Positions 50,323 through 60,164 are shown, numbered from the stretch's first letter. The stretch is DNA of 64,000 nucleotides from JAJDXO01 sp965213765 (GCA_965213765.1 OZ243926.1:3782001-3846000), one strand, 5' to 3'. Translations and numbers: made by a program. Notes: generated by a model not told the origin, from the letters alone.

Positions 50323-51867
50323 GTGACATATTCTCGGGAAGATGCTATTTTCCCTTATATGTCGGACGATATCTATGAGTTGCTCACGAAGAACGGTCCG
50401 GGATTGACGACGGAAATAATTTCTGCGCTAACCGGGAAAGGGATCAGTGGCGTTGCCGCGAGAAAGCGTGTTCAACGCGCTCAAGGGCGGTACGAGCGTT
50501 TCGCCGGGATCCGCTTTGAAAAAAATGCGCGTTTCATTTATCTGGAAGATCAGTACGGCGATCAACGATTTTGGGAGAATTTTGAAGAAGCGTGCCACCA
50601 AGCGGGAAAGTCATACTGGGCCGCCATCACAACGTTGAAATCGCGCGGTGGGGTTGCACCTCTTAAACTGTTCCCAAGAGTTGCAGGGACGCCAAGCGCC
50701 CGTAAAGGTCAGTTATCGCCGGATAGAATTTTAGAACGGCTTTCAAAGGTACATTTGCTGGAAGAATTCAGTGAAGGTGAACGAGAGTATGTTCGTTTCA
50801 AACCATTCTATTTTCCTCGTGCTTCCTTGTCTCAAGTACGGGCCAATGAATTGGCGGAAGAGATTGCGCTATTGGGTATCAAAGACTGGGCGCGTAGGAT
50901 TGGTTTCGGTAGTTACGGAAAGTTTGCAACGAGATATGAAGCTGATCCACCCGTTGTGTCAGGCATTACCTGGGACCTTACGGCTCCGTCATATATGCGC
51001 CCTCTTGTATCTGTTCGAAATGGTGCCGCGATTCCCGGATTCTTCGCCTGTGACATAAATTTACGGGATGTGATCAGAAAGGCGGAGGCAGAAGCTTTTC
51101 TCAGGAAATGCGACATGGCCGCCGCGCCTCAAAAAGTCTCACCAATTTTGCCCATGATGGTCGGGCATGTTTTTGAAACCGAGGCCCTGAGCTTGCTCAA
51201 AGGAAAGGGAATCCTCGCAGTTTCACTAAGAAATCTTTTTGGTGAAGAGTTGGCGGAGGCACTTTGTGAGCTTGTAGAAATGCTGACTGATCTCGGAAGG
51301 AAGATATCCGGTGATCCCGATCGACTCATTAGAGTGATGAATAGCCTGAGTAAGATCAAAGGCGCCTCAGATAATCTGCTGGGGGACTTGTTTGAGCTTG
51401 TTATCGGGAGTGTCGTTAAAGATGTGGAAGGCGGCTATTTAAAGACCGGAGAACGAGGCAGGGATACGAAATCGGGTCGCGAGGCAGAGATTGATGTTCA
51501 ACTTGACCGTGGTGCCGACAAAGGCGTTCTGGTCATCGAATGTAAGGCTAAGAATCCACGAGCTCGGGTTGCTGAAAGCGACATAAAGAATTGGTATGAA
51601 GATCGTGTGCCTTTGATCTATTCGATCTTGAGCAACGGGGGAACATACACTGAGAAGCCGTTTCGCTTTGAACTTTGGTCAAATGGGCAATTTTCCGCTT
51701 CAGGCCTGTCTTGGTTGAAAAAGCAACAATCGGATTTCGGAGGTTACACTATTGGTTGGAAGGAAGGCCCAGGACTGAAGGTTTATGCCGACAAAGCAAA
51801 AAATAAATCACTGCGGGATATGCTGAACGAACACTATTTTCGGAGTGCACTCAAAAAGGTGCTTTAA
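50323..51867 (+). CDS. AT-rich orphan protein with C-terminal PD-(D/E)XK-like nuclease domain
   Basis: The 514-residue protein (GTG start at 50323; the ATG at 50359 would give 502) has an N-terminal winged-helix-like part (YELLTKNGPGLTTEIISALTG; GVAARKRVQRAQG), a middle region without family signature and a C-terminal nuclease-like core: GREAEIDVQLDRG with Asp391 and VLVIECKAKNP with Glu406-Cys-Lys408. GNLLGDLFE-type helix (NLLGDLFELVIGSVVKDVEGG) precedes it, as in restriction endonucleases. It stands alone, with very different base composition from its neighbours, a sign of recent transfer. A single-gene restriction or abortive system is plausible but unproven. Confidence 0.6.
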   Translation: MTYSREDAIFPYMSDDIYELLTKNGPGLTTEIISALTGKGISGVAARKRVQRAQGRYERFAGIRFEKNARFIYLEDQYGDQRFWENFEEACHQAGKSYWAAITTLKSRGGVAPLKLFPRVAGTPSARKGQLSPDRILERLSKVHLLEEFSEGEREYVRFKPFYFPRASLSQVRANELAEEIALLGIKDWARRIGFGSYGKFATRYEADPPVVSGITWDLTAPSYMRPLVSVRNGAAIPGFFACDINLRDVIRKAEAEAFLRKCDMAAAPQKVSPILPMMVGHVFETEALSLLKGKGILAVSLRNLFGEELAEALCELVEMLTDLGRKISGDPDRLIRVMNSLSKIKGASDNLLGDLFELVIGSVVKDVEGGYLKTGERGRDTKSGREAEIDVQLDRGADKGVLVIECKAKNPRARVAESDIKNWYEDRVPLIYSILSNGGTYTEKPFRFELWSNGQFSASGLSWLKKQQSDFGGYTIGWKEGPGLKVYADKAKNKSLRDMLNEHYFRSALKKVL

Positions 51868-52464
51868 GGCGAACACTGTTTGGTATCGCAGCAGCGTGAT
51901 TCAGGATTCCACTGCACCCTAAACTTGCATCGACCAAACCGTGTCTAACTCGCTCATAGGACGTGGACCACAAACTGGGGGCAGACCGCCGGCGAGTTTG
52001 CGTCTCGGTAAACCTTGGTTCAGTGAGGAAGACCACCCACTTGCGACTATCATCTTCGCCCACAATTTGTGAGTGTAGTTCGCAGTAATCGAAGGTCACC
52101 TATTGGGGATCGAGATTTGGTCTTCCATCAAGAAAACGAACCGTTGTTCAGAAAGGTGATCTATCCGCTGGCCTGCCCTTATTGAGTGGTCCACCGTGTG
52201 TGGACGCCCCTGGTGACGCAAGCATTTTCTTCGGTCGGCTCGGTGCATGCGGTCAGGCGCTGTCGTGTGTCCGGCCTCTCATTGCGGCACGTTACACGCC
52301 GCGGGCCCTCATGGAGATGCGCGGACCGGGTCCATATCGCTTATGCGAGCTCGAAAGCTCTGCGGCCGGAAGCTGGTTTTCCCGATCCCGTCTCGATTGA
52401 CCGTTTGCCCTTGCCTTTCCTCAGACTTGCCCGCGTCCCCGACAGCTACCCGCTTTGCCGCCTC
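51868..52464. other. Intergenic stretch, no secure gene
   Basis: A minus-strand frame (51851-52099, 82 codons, GTG start, MTFDYCELHSQIVGEDDS...) has fairly protein-like composition but overlaps the end of the nuclease gene and has no recognised family. Plus-strand frames at 52.2-52.5 kb lack codon bias. The part next to 52465 is probably the flank of an insertion sequence. Confidence 0.35.
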
Positions 52465-52566
52465 TCAGGCGGCTGCGGGAGCCCGGTAACTCTCTTTCTT
52501 CGTCATCAGCGCCCAGACGATGCGGGCCATCCGGTTCCATAGACGCCCCTTGCCTCTCTCTTGGCG
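52465..52566 (-). pseudogene. C-terminal remnant of an IS110-family transposase
   Basis: On the minus strand the frame ending with TGA (52465-52467) reads RLWNRMARIVWALMTKKES and YRAPAAA, which matches the usual end of IS110-family transposases (ANKMARIxWALL...YxxP). An in-frame TAA lies about 33 codons upstream and no further transposase sequence is seen, so it is a broken relic. Confidence 0.5.
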
Positions 52567-52632
52567 TTAACGACACCGCCAACTTGGCACATTGCGATGC
52601 CGTCGGGAGGGGCGTCCACTCCATCGCTTAAG

Positions 52633-53062
52633 TTATCCGCCGTCGGCTCCTAACGGCGCGTTCAGGCTTGGAAGAGACACGGGGCGGGGGTGCTGAAACT
52701 CGTCCCACGCTTCGACGAAGAACGGGATCAGTTCCTTATAGGCGTGTCTGAAGTACGCGTCATTTCTCAGGACGTAGTCTTCGTGGAACTGCAATTCAGG
52801 GGCGAGCTCCGGCTCCACTGAGACGCGGCGGATCGTGGAAACAATGTTGGAGGCGGCGGCCCCTCCGACGCGGTGGTGGGTTGACATGCCCGGCAAGCGT
52901 GTCTGCCAACCGCAGGAGGGTATCGCCCCGGGGCTGATCTACCTTGCCCTGCAGATATTTGTACACCTTCTGCTCATCGAGGCCGGTCCGACGTGCAAGT
53001 TCCCGTTGGCTCCAGCCTTTCCAGGAAAGGGCGCGCCATAAGCGTTTTGACCAGTGATCCAT
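52633..53062 (-). pseudogene. Frameshifted XRE-family repressor
   Basis: The N-terminal half (53062 leftwards) encodes a clear HTH, GWSQRELARRTGLDEQKVYKYLQ, then DTLLRLADTLAG. In the normal frame the protein then runs into a short unrelated tail. The adjacent frame (52896-52633) continues the protein: RRVSVEPELAPELQFHEDYV and FRHAYKELIPFFVEAWDEF. A single-base shift near 52.89 kb splits them. It lies divergently to the AAA/TPR operon and might once have controlled it; the truncated 88-residue form could still bind DNA. Confidence 0.55.
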
Positions 53063-53428
53063 TTGGCATCCTGAGAAATTAATTCCAAGTGGCTATCTAT
53101 TATTCCAATTGGGCCGGAAAAAACCAGGACTCTTGGACTAATTGTCGTACGTTTGGCAGAAGTTGTCCGCCCATTCGGATAGTCTGCTAATGGGATGGAC
53201 CGGCTGCTTTCTCTGCTGGTTGGCCTGCAAAGACTTCGAAGCTTCATTCCCCGCTTCGCCGTGAAACTGAGCCCGCAGGGGCCGCCGGTTATTCCGCCGA
53301 CTGCGACCGGGGACGTTGAGCGCGACTTCGGGCTAACGGTAACGCTGAGCTTGGCCGGCATGCGGAGACTGGCCGTTCTTGGTGATTGCGGCCGACATGC
53401 TCAGAATTTGTACGTCACATCCGGGGAT

Positions 53429-53475
53429 TGACAACGATAATGTTGCCAACGATACTGTTGCCAACATTATCGTTG
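53429..53475 (+). promoter_or_regulatory. Strong promoter overlapped by a three-site operator array
   Basis: TTGACA (53429-53434) and GATACT (53452-53457) are 17 bases apart, a near-consensus promoter. Three 14-base sites at exact 15-base steps cover it: CAACGATAATGTTG (53432), CAACGATACTGTTG (53447) and CAACATTATCGTTG (53462). The third is the exact reverse complement of the first. Each is also close to palindromic (CAAC...GTTG). Confidence 0.75.
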
Positions 53476-53484
53476 GGGTTGAGC

Positions 53485-54741
53485 ATGATTCGAAAAGGCG
53501 GCAGCAACTGGGTCGACGGAGAGAACTTCTTCGATCGGGAGACGGAACTGAAAGCGTTGGAAGAGCGGGTGCGGGAAGGAACCCACACCCTGCTGACCGC
53601 GCAGCGGCGGATGGGCAAGACCAGCCTCGTCCGGGAGCTGCAGCGCCGCCTGGCCGAAACGGGAGACTTCGAGGTCGTCTTCGTCGATCTGGAAGCGGCT
53701 ACCGATCCGGCCGATGCGATTGCCGAAATCGGCGTTCATGCGAAACCAGTGGGCGCGGCGTGGGATCGGATCAAGACCGGCTTCGCCAATTTGATGAGAA
53801 GCGCCGGCGGCAGGATCGAGGAACTCTCGGTTGCGGATCTGAAGGTGAAGCTACGGGCCGGGATTGATGCCGGTAATTGGCCGCAAAGAGGCGACGCGAT
53901 CTTCGCCGCCTTGGCGGAAAGCGGCCGGCCGGTCGTACTCGCGATCGACGAACTGCCGATACTCGTAAATCGGTTGCTAAAGGACGAGGCGGGTCGCATC
54001 ACGCCCGAGGGGACGCGCCAAGCGGATGCGTTCCTGAGCTGGCTGCGCAAGGCGGGGCAAGCCCATCGGGACCGGGTCACGCTGATCCTGTCGGGCAGCG
54101 TGAGCCTGGAGCCGCTGTTGGAACAGGCCGGGCTCAGTGCCCAGGCCAATATCTTTTCTCCCTATGACCTGAAGCCGTGGAACGACGAAACGGCTGTTAA
54201 CTGCCTGGGTGCGCTTGCCGAGTCCTATGAAATCGATTTTACGCCGGAAGTCCGACGGGAAATGTGCCGCAGATTGCGTTGCTGCATTCCCCACCATGTG
54301 CAGATGTTCTTCGACAGAATGCACGATCACTTGCGGCGCGCCGGGCGGAAAGACGCCTCGCTGGATGATGTTGAAAGAGTCTATGGGCAGGAGATGCAGG
54401 GCGTCCGGGGGCAGGTGGACCTGCAGCATTACGAGGATCGACTGGACACGGTCCTCGGGAGAGCGGGTTACACGGTAGCGCTGGAGATTCTGACGGCAAC
54501 GGCCGTCAACGGCAATATCGCCGCCGAGACGATCGACCGGTACCGCGGCTATTTCGCGGCGCGTGAGGCGCAGGACGGAGATGGCACTCCCGCGGTCGAT
54601 CATGTACTGCACGTGCTGCAGCACGACGGCTATTTGGAACCCGGGGACGGCGGTTACCGGTTTGTGTCCGGTCTGATCGAGGACTGGTGGCGCGGGCGTT
54701 ACGGGCAGAGCTTCGTGCCCGTGTTCGACCGGCAGCGCTGA
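53485..54741 (+). CDS. AAA/STAND-like ATPase (first gene of ATPase pair)
   Basis: The 418-residue product has Walker A AQRRMGKTS (residues 39-47) in HTLLTAQRRMGKTSLVREL, Walker B VVLAIDELPIL near residue 155, and sensor-type LILSGSVSLEPLL. It is of the archaeal-type ATPase_2/MNS group, with a C-terminal winged-helix-like region (VDHVLHVLQHDGYLEP, then GYRFVSGLIEDWW). The start at 53485 is preferred because it follows the promoter and operator array. It lies 17 bases upstream of the TPR-ATPase. No effector domain is fused, so the pair may signal to each other. Confidence 0.7.
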   Translation: MIRKGGSNWVDGENFFDRETELKALEERVREGTHTLLTAQRRMGKTSLVRELQRRLAETGDFEVVFVDLEAATDPADAIAEIGVHAKPVGAAWDRIKTGFANLMRSAGGRIEELSVADLKVKLRAGIDAGNWPQRGDAIFAALAESGRPVVLAIDELPILVNRLLKDEAGRITPEGTRQADAFLSWLRKAGQAHRDRVTLILSGSVSLEPLLEQAGLSAQANIFSPYDLKPWNDETAVNCLGALAESYEIDFTPEVRREMCRRLRCCIPHHVQMFFDRMHDHLRRAGRKDASLDDVERVYGQEMQGVRGQVDLQHYEDRLDTVLGRAGYTVALEILTATAVNGNIAAETIDRYRGYFAAREAQDGDGTPAVDHVLHVLQHDGYLEPGDGGYRFVSGLIEDWWRGRYGQSFVPVFDRQR

Positions 54742-54758
54742 GAACGGGAGCCGGGCCG

Positions 54759-57700
54759 ATGGCTGTGACCGCCAGAAAATACAATCCGGGATTTCTCTCG
54801 AACGACGAACTGGTCGCGACCTTCTGCGTCCGGACGGCGGAATACGAATCCCTGATCGAGGCGCTGCGGGAATGTTCGGGCAGCGCCAACACCCATCAGA
54901 TCGTGATCGGGCCGCGCGGCAGTGGAAAGACGAGCCTCTTGCTGCGGGTTGCGGCGGAGGTGCTGCTTGATGCGGATCTTTCGGCGCGCTTCTTCCCGAT
55001 CATCTTCGCGGAGGAAAGCTACGAGGTCTCGACCGCCGGCGAGTTCTGGCTCGAATGCGTCTCCCGGCTGGCCGACCAGATGCCGCGCCGGGATGGAGAT
55101 GTCGACCTGCACCGCACCTTCGAGGAACTGCGTACAATCCAGGACGACCGGATTCTGGAGGACCGGTGCCTCGGGGTGCTGCAGGACTTTGCCGACCGGG
55201 AAAAGAAGCGCCTCGTTCTGATCGTCGAGAACCTGAACATGATGTTCAGGGACATGGCCGACGACGATGCGGGCTGGCGGTTGCGGAAGGCGCTGCAGAC
55301 CGAACCGCGGATCGTTCTGCTGGCGAGCGCGACCAGCCGGTTCGACCAGATGGACGATCCGAAGGAAGCCCTCTACGAGCTCTTCCGGGTGATCCGGCTG
55401 CAACCTCTGGACACGGAAGGCTGCGCGACCTTGTGGCGGACCGTGTCGGGGCAGGCGCGGGAGCTGCAAACGATCAAGGCGCTGCGGATTCTGACCGGCG
55501 GCAGTCCCAGGCTGCTGACGATTTTGGCCCGGTTCGGCGCGAACCTGTCGTTCCGCGAGTTGATGGCCGATCTCCTGGATCTGGTCGATGACCATACCGA
55601 GTACTTCAAGAGCCACCTTGATGCGCTCCCCGCGCAGGAACGAAGAGTGTATCTCGCCCTTGCCGATCTCTGGAAACCGGCGAATGCGCGCGAGATCGCG
55701 GATCGGGCGAGGCTGGGGACCAGCAAGTGCAGCGCCCAGCTTGCCCGTCTGGTCGACAAGGGCGTGGTCGAGGTGAGCGGCGGCAGCGCACGGCGTAAGC
55801 TCTATTACCTGACCGAGCGGCTCTACAACATTTACTACCTGATGCGCCGGGCGCGCGGACCGGCGCCGCTCATCGATGCGCTGATCCGCTTTATGGCGGC
55901 CTACTACTCCACCGACGAGCTGAGGGAGTTCGGCGCCCGCATGGCGCTGGAAGCTCTGGGGTTCGACGGTGGTGAGTTGGCCCTCTGCCGGATGACATTC
56001 GAGCGTCTCGTCGAGCTGCCGACCCTGGAAACGCATCGTGACGAGTTGCTGTCGCTTGCGTCGCCTGCCTTTGCGTATGCGCCGAGGGAGTTCTCCGCGG
56101 TACCCCAGGCGCCGTCGGCCGCAACGGTGCTCTCGGGCAAAGCGCTGGCGCTCGCGGAAAGGGACCGGTTGGAGGACGCCATAGCGGCATGGGACGAGGT
56201 CGACCGGAAGTTCGGGGCAAGTGATTTGCCGGCGGATCGTGAACAGGTGTCGCTGGCGCTCGTCAACAAGGGAAAGGCGTTGGGCCGGCTGGGGAGAGTG
56301 GAAGAGGTATCGGCAGTGTGGGACGACGTGGTGCGGCGTTTCGGGGCGGACGACGGCGAGGGTCACCCTCTGGCGGTAGCGACGGCGCTCGCGAGCAAGG
56401 GCGGAATGCTGAATAACATGGATCGCCACGCGGAAGCGCTGGCGGCCTGGGAGGAGGTCGTGCGACGCTTCCGCGGGAGCCCGACGCTGGAGCTTCAGAC
56501 GCTGGTGGCCAACGCACTAGTCGGGATGTCGGTCGCGCTGAATACGTTAAACCGTCCCCAGGAGGCACTGGAGGCCTGCGATGGAATGCTGGAACGCTTC
56601 GGAAATAGCGGTTCGCCCAGGCTTCACAGTGAAGTGGCGGCGGCCATGGTCGGACGGGGTCACGCGTTCCTCGCGTTGAACCGTGTCGACCAGGCGATAA
56701 ACGCCTGGGGCGCCGTGGTGGAGCGTTTCGGAAAGAGCGACTCTCCCAGAATCCTTGAACAGGTGGCCTCGGCGCATGCGAATATCGGCACGGGCCTCTT
56801 TCGGTCGGGCAGATTGGAGAAGGCGCTCGCCGCGTTCGATGGGGTTGTGCAGAGCTACACGGGAAGCGATTCGCCGATCCTTCGGGAGGTGGTGGCGCGC
56901 AGTTTCGTTAACAGAGGCAACGTGCTGGCCGCCTTGAAGCGGGAGACGGAGGCGCTTTCTTCATGGGAAGAAGCAATCAGGCGCTTCGAGGCGGGCGGTT
57001 TGCCGGATGCGGCGGAACCGTATTGCAACGCGCTGATGAACCGGGCGGTGGCGCTGCACAACGCGGGAAGGTCCGTGGAAGCGCTGCAACTGTTGGCGGA
57101 GGTGGTGGAACGCTTCGGGGCCGACGACCGGACTGGAATCCTTGCCATGGTTGCAGATGCCCAGATGAACAGGGGCGCCTTGCTGGAACAGCTGGGCCGA
57201 TCTGAAGAGGCGCTCGCGGTCTGGCAGCAGGTCGAAGACCGTTTCGGGACCAGCGATGAGCCGGAGAGGGTCGCGCTGGTCGCAGGCTGCATCCAGCACA
57301 GGTGCGCGGGCCTGTTCAAGCTGAACCGGACGGAAGAGGCGCTCGCGACTTGCGACCGGGCGATCGACCGGTTCGGGCAAAGTGTCGTGCCGGGAGTGGT
57401 AGATGCGGTCGCGGGGATTCTGCTCAACAAGGGTGTTGCGCTCTTTACTGCAAACAAGAATGAGGAGTCGCTGGGAGTATGGGACGAGATCGAACGGCGT
57501 TTCGGAAACCGCGACGAGCCGGCGATTTCGAAGCACGTTGCCTCGGCCCTCGTTGGTAAGGGCACGACGTTCGCCCGTATGAACCGGCAGGAGGATGCGA
57601 TCGAAGTATGGAACGACGTCCTGCGCCGGTTCGGGGAGGACGATATACCCCTATATCACGAGGAGATTGCGACGGCTATCCTCAACAGCGTGGCGGTGCT

Positions 57701-58391
57701 GGGCTCGTTGAATCGGCCGGAAGAGGCGCTTGAGGCCTGCGATGAGGTGTTCCGGCGGTTTGGAAGCAGCGAGGAGCCCCACGCTCTTGGGGCAGTCGCA
57801 CAGACTCTCGTCCATAAGGGCGCCTTGCTGGTCGCCGTGGACCGGACCGAGGAGGCGTACGCCGCGTGGGACGAAGTTGTCCGGCGCTTCGAGGCGAGCG
57901 ATGTGCCGGCGCTTCGCGACGCGGCGGAATCGGCTCTGTGCAGGCGGGCATATCACGAATTGACCGAGGGCCGCGCAAAGACCGCGCTCGGATTTCTCGA
58001 CCGTGCGTTGCTACAGGGGCGGGCGGGAAGGCTGGATAGCAAATTGCGGGGCCATTTGATCCGAGCCCGGGCGCACTTGGCGGAAGGCGATGGCGAAGCA
58101 TGCGCCGGGGATGTCGAGACGGCATTGTCGATACTGCCCGAACTGAACATGTTGCCGAGGGACGTGCTGGTGGCCCTGGCCGATCTCTCGGCGGGTGTTG
58201 GGCCGGAGAGGATGTGCGATCTTATCAAGTCGTCGCCCGACGGCGATCTCCTGCTTCCGCTGAGGACGGCGCTGGAGCGGGAACTTGGGTTGGAGCCGAG
58301 GGTTGCGAGGGAAGTCGAAGAGATTGCCGAGGACATACGCCGGGAATTGCTTTCCCGGCCCAACGGCAAGGGTGAGCGACGGACTGCTTGA
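54759..58391 (+). CDS. STAND-like ATPase with long TPR-like repeat domain
   Basis: The 1210-residue product has an N-terminal NTPase with Walker A GPRGSGKTS (residues 51-59) and a Walker-B-like KRLVLIVENLNMMF near residue 150, then a winged-helix region (ANAREIADRARLGTSKCSAQLARLV). From about residue 460 to 1110 there are about 13 degenerate TPR-like repeats of about 50 residues, each with a WDEVxRRFG-type end and N-K-G-x-A-L-type start. This NTPase-plus-superhelix layout is that of STAND sensors. GGGAG lies eight bases before the ATG at 54759. No nuclease, TIR or protease domain is visible. Confidence 0.7.
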   Translation: MAVTARKYNPGFLSNDELVATFCVRTAEYESLIEALRECSGSANTHQIVIGPRGSGKTSLLLRVAAEVLLDADLSARFFPIIFAEESYEVSTAGEFWLECVSRLADQMPRRDGDVDLHRTFEELRTIQDDRILEDRCLGVLQDFADREKKRLVLIVENLNMMFRDMADDDAGWRLRKALQTEPRIVLLASATSRFDQMDDPKEALYELFRVIRLQPLDTEGCATLWRTVSGQARELQTIKALRILTGGSPRLLTILARFGANLSFRELMADLLDLVDDHTEYFKSHLDALPAQERRVYLALADLWKPANAREIADRARLGTSKCSAQLARLVDKGVVEVSGGSARRKLYYLTERLYNIYYLMRRARGPAPLIDALIRFMAAYYSTDELREFGARMALEALGFDGGELALCRMTFERLVELPTLETHRDELLSLASPAFAYAPREFSAVPQAPSAATVLSGKALALAERDRLEDAIAAWDEVDRKFGASDLPADREQVSLALVNKGKALGRLGRVEEVSAVWDDVVRRFGADDGEGHPLAVATALASKGGMLNNMDRHAEALAAWEEVVRRFRGSPTLELQTLVANALVGMSVALNTLNRPQEALEACDGMLERFGNSGSPRLHSEVAAAMVGRGHAFLALNRVDQAINAWGAVVERFGKSDSPRILEQVASAHANIGTGLFRSGRLEKALAAFDGVVQSYTGSDSPILREVVARSFVNRGNVLAALKRETEALSSWEEAIRRFEAGGLPDAAEPYCNALMNRAVALHNAGRSVEALQLLAEVVERFGADDRTGILAMVADAQMNRGALLEQLGRSEEALAVWQQVEDRFGTSDEPERVALVAGCIQHRCAGLFKLNRTEEALATCDRAIDRFGQSVVPGVVDAVAGILLNKGVALFTANKNEESLGVWDEIERRFGNRDEPAISKHVASALVGKGTTFARMNRQEDAIEVWNDVLRRFGEDDIPLYHEEIATAILNSVAVLGSLNRPEEALEACDEVFRRFGSSEEPHALGAVAQTLVHKGALLVAVDRTEEAYAAWDEVVRRFEASDVPALRDAAESALCRRAYHELTEGRAKTALGFLDRALLQGRAGRLDSKLRGHLIRARAHLAEGDGEACAGDVETALSILPELNMLPRDVLVALADLSAGVGPERMCDLIKSSPDGDLLLPLRTALERELGLEPRVAREVEEIAEDIRRELLSRPNGKGERRTA

Positions 58392-58641
58392 TCGTTTCAG
58401 TCATGCGCTGAGCTGCGCGTCAGTGCGTGCGGACGCTTCGGGATGATTTGCGAGTGCGTCCTCAACCAATTTCGATACGGGCAAGGGGCTCAGGTCACCT
58501 CGCATTATTCGACAGAGACAATTGACTCTAGCCGATGTGGTTTGACCCACGTTGGCGCGGTGGTTCCTTAACTTTTGCGGGCTAGCTGTGTAGCATTTTA
58601 TTTAACCAAGGGGGGAACGATGAAAGTCCAGGACATCCTTA
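58392..58641. other. Gap between the TPR-ATPase gene and an IS5 remnant
   Basis: No gene is supported. Short frames have no family signature. The right part is flank of the IS remnant. Confidence 0.5.
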
Positions 58642-58790
58642 GAGTCGGTTTCGAAAGTCATGCGTTTCAGGCCAATCTGCGGACGAGGAGCATGACGGAG
58701 GCGGCGTAGAGGAAGGCGCGGGCCGGGGCGGTGGTGGCCTCGAAGTCCTTTGCCAGTCGCCGGTTGGTTTCGCGGAGGCGAGAACCCTGA
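58642..58790 (-). pseudogene. C-terminal remnant of an IS5-family transposase with one end
   Basis: On the minus strand the frame ending at 58667 reads RRLAKDFEATTAPARAFLY, then AASVMLLVRRLA-stop, the usual end of IS5-family (IS427-type) transposases. GAGTCGGTTTCGAAAG at 58642 is a likely terminal repeat, similar at its tip to the start of the IS at 63.82 kb (GAGTGATTTC). The rest of the element is missing. Confidence 0.65.
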
Positions 58791-58865
58791 CGCTTGGGAA
58801 CAGCAACGTGTGGTCCATATTTCGGCATTATTCGCCTCCAATCACTCGGTCATGGGGAATCGACA

Positions 58866-59978
58866 ATGGCAGATATTGAGAATGATTTTGCACAGCTTTC
58901 CAAGTTGGCAGTGCCGGTCAAGCGGGCAGCCTACAGTGACCGCACTGCCTGGATCATGGCTATATTTGCCGAGCTGGCCTATACGCCTTTTGACGAAGAA
59001 TCGCGACACCAAATTCTTGGTCTTGCCGGAGAGTTGGCGGAACTGACTAACCAAGATGAGATCGCTTCTCGCCTAGAAAATTTTCAGCGAATTCTCGCGG
59101 GCCTCTCGCCGGCGCCTGACGATCCGGATCAGAGAAACAAGGCACTTAAGGGCGCCCTAGAAGCTGGCGGGTTTAAGCTGGCCGGAGGTCGCGTTCTTCA
59201 TAGCCCTGCGACTGATACCCAAGGGTTTGTTGCTTACCGTGAGGGCCCAGAGGGAACTGGAATGACAATAATCGCATTCCGCGGAACCAAGCAGCTCAAA
59301 GACTGGATGACTAATCTTCAGATCTCTGCTGAACCAATTCGGCATCCGACGAACAACACAATACTTGGCAATATGCACAAGGGATTTCATGAAGCTTATA
59401 TGTCGGTGCATGTCGATATAGCTGAATGTCTAGAAGAGTGCTCACACCTTCCTCTCTACATCACAGGCCACTCCCTGGGTGGAGCCCTTGCCGTTGTTGC
59501 AACCTGGTATCAAAGCTCGGCCAAGCTCGGAGCTTGCTACACTTTTGGGGCTCCCAGGGTGGGGGACGCAGCCCTAATCGATCAGTTCAAAACGCCAATT
59601 TATCGGATTGTAAATGGGCCAGACCCGGTGCCGTTTGTCCCGCCATCGGGCGTGGTAATCGACACCCTGAAGGCCATCGTCCGATTGGTCGGGGCGGTGT
59701 TTCCCATTGCAGGCTTTACAGAATGGGTAACCAACAAGCTGATACAGGTACAAAAATTTAGGCACTACGGGGACATGCGCTACCTGACGGTCGCCAACGC
59801 CGGCGAGAAAGGGGACTATCCGAAGCTGAAGGTCGAGTTCGCTCTATCGTCAATTGGGCGGCTGGGACGGTTAATTTTGCTCTGGCGAAGCGGCAAATCC
59901 AAACGGTTGGACAAGTATCACGACATCCGACTCTACCGAGATAAATTGCGAGCTCATGCTATTCGACGAAATCAGTAG
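58866..59978 (+). CDS. Class 3 (fungal-type) lipase-like alpha/beta hydrolase
   Basis: The 370-residue product has the lipase motif ITGHSLGGALAV with nucleophile Ser203, Asp253 in NGPDPVPF and His300 in KFRHYGD, so the triad is complete; the oxyanion-type FRGTKQLKDW lies upstream. It has no signal peptide, so it is probably cytoplasmic. The start at 58866 has GGGGAA about eight bases upstream. Cytoplasmic lipases occur as membrane-attacking effectors in anti-phage systems; here it leads an operon with a small lipoprotein and a HEPN-like protein. Confidence 0.7.
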   Translation: MADIENDFAQLSKLAVPVKRAAYSDRTAWIMAIFAELAYTPFDEESRHQILGLAGELAELTNQDEIASRLENFQRILAGLSPAPDDPDQRNKALKGALEAGGFKLAGGRVLHSPATDTQGFVAYREGPEGTGMTIIAFRGTKQLKDWMTNLQISAEPIRHPTNNTILGNMHKGFHEAYMSVHVDIAECLEECSHLPLYITGHSLGGALAVVATWYQSSAKLGACYTFGAPRVGDAALIDQFKTPIYRIVNGPDPVPFVPPSGVVIDTLKAIVRLVGAVFPIAGFTEWVTNKLIQVQKFRHYGDMRYLTVANAGEKGDYPKLKVEFALSSIGRLGRLILLWRSGKSKRLDKYHDIRLYRDKLRAHAIRRNQ

Positions 59979-60035
59979 AGACATACCCCTCACGAAGCTA
60001 TTGGAGCCCCATTTCTACTCGAGAGGACACTCGCT

Positions 60036-60164
60036 ATGACCGAAACTCTCATACGATTTGCTGCAAAACCGTTGTTCGTAGTGGCGATCATTCTCGGCCT
60101 GACAGGCTGCGATTTGGTTCCAAAAGAACCGGTTGAGCTGTCGAATACGGAACGGATCACATGA
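60036..60164 (+). CDS. 42-residue lipoprotein
   Basis: A short gene missed by usual length limits. MTETLIRFAAKPLFVVAII is followed by the lipobox LGLTGC (Cys31) and an 11-residue tail ending SNTERIT. GAGAGGA precedes the ATG by nine bases. Its stop overlaps the next start as ATGA. It may be an outer- or inner-membrane-anchored peptide, like entericidin or an entry-exclusion or lysis lipoprotein, but the role is unknown. Confidence 0.6.
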   Translation: MTETLIRFAAKPLFVVAIILGLTGCDLVPKEPVELSNTERIT

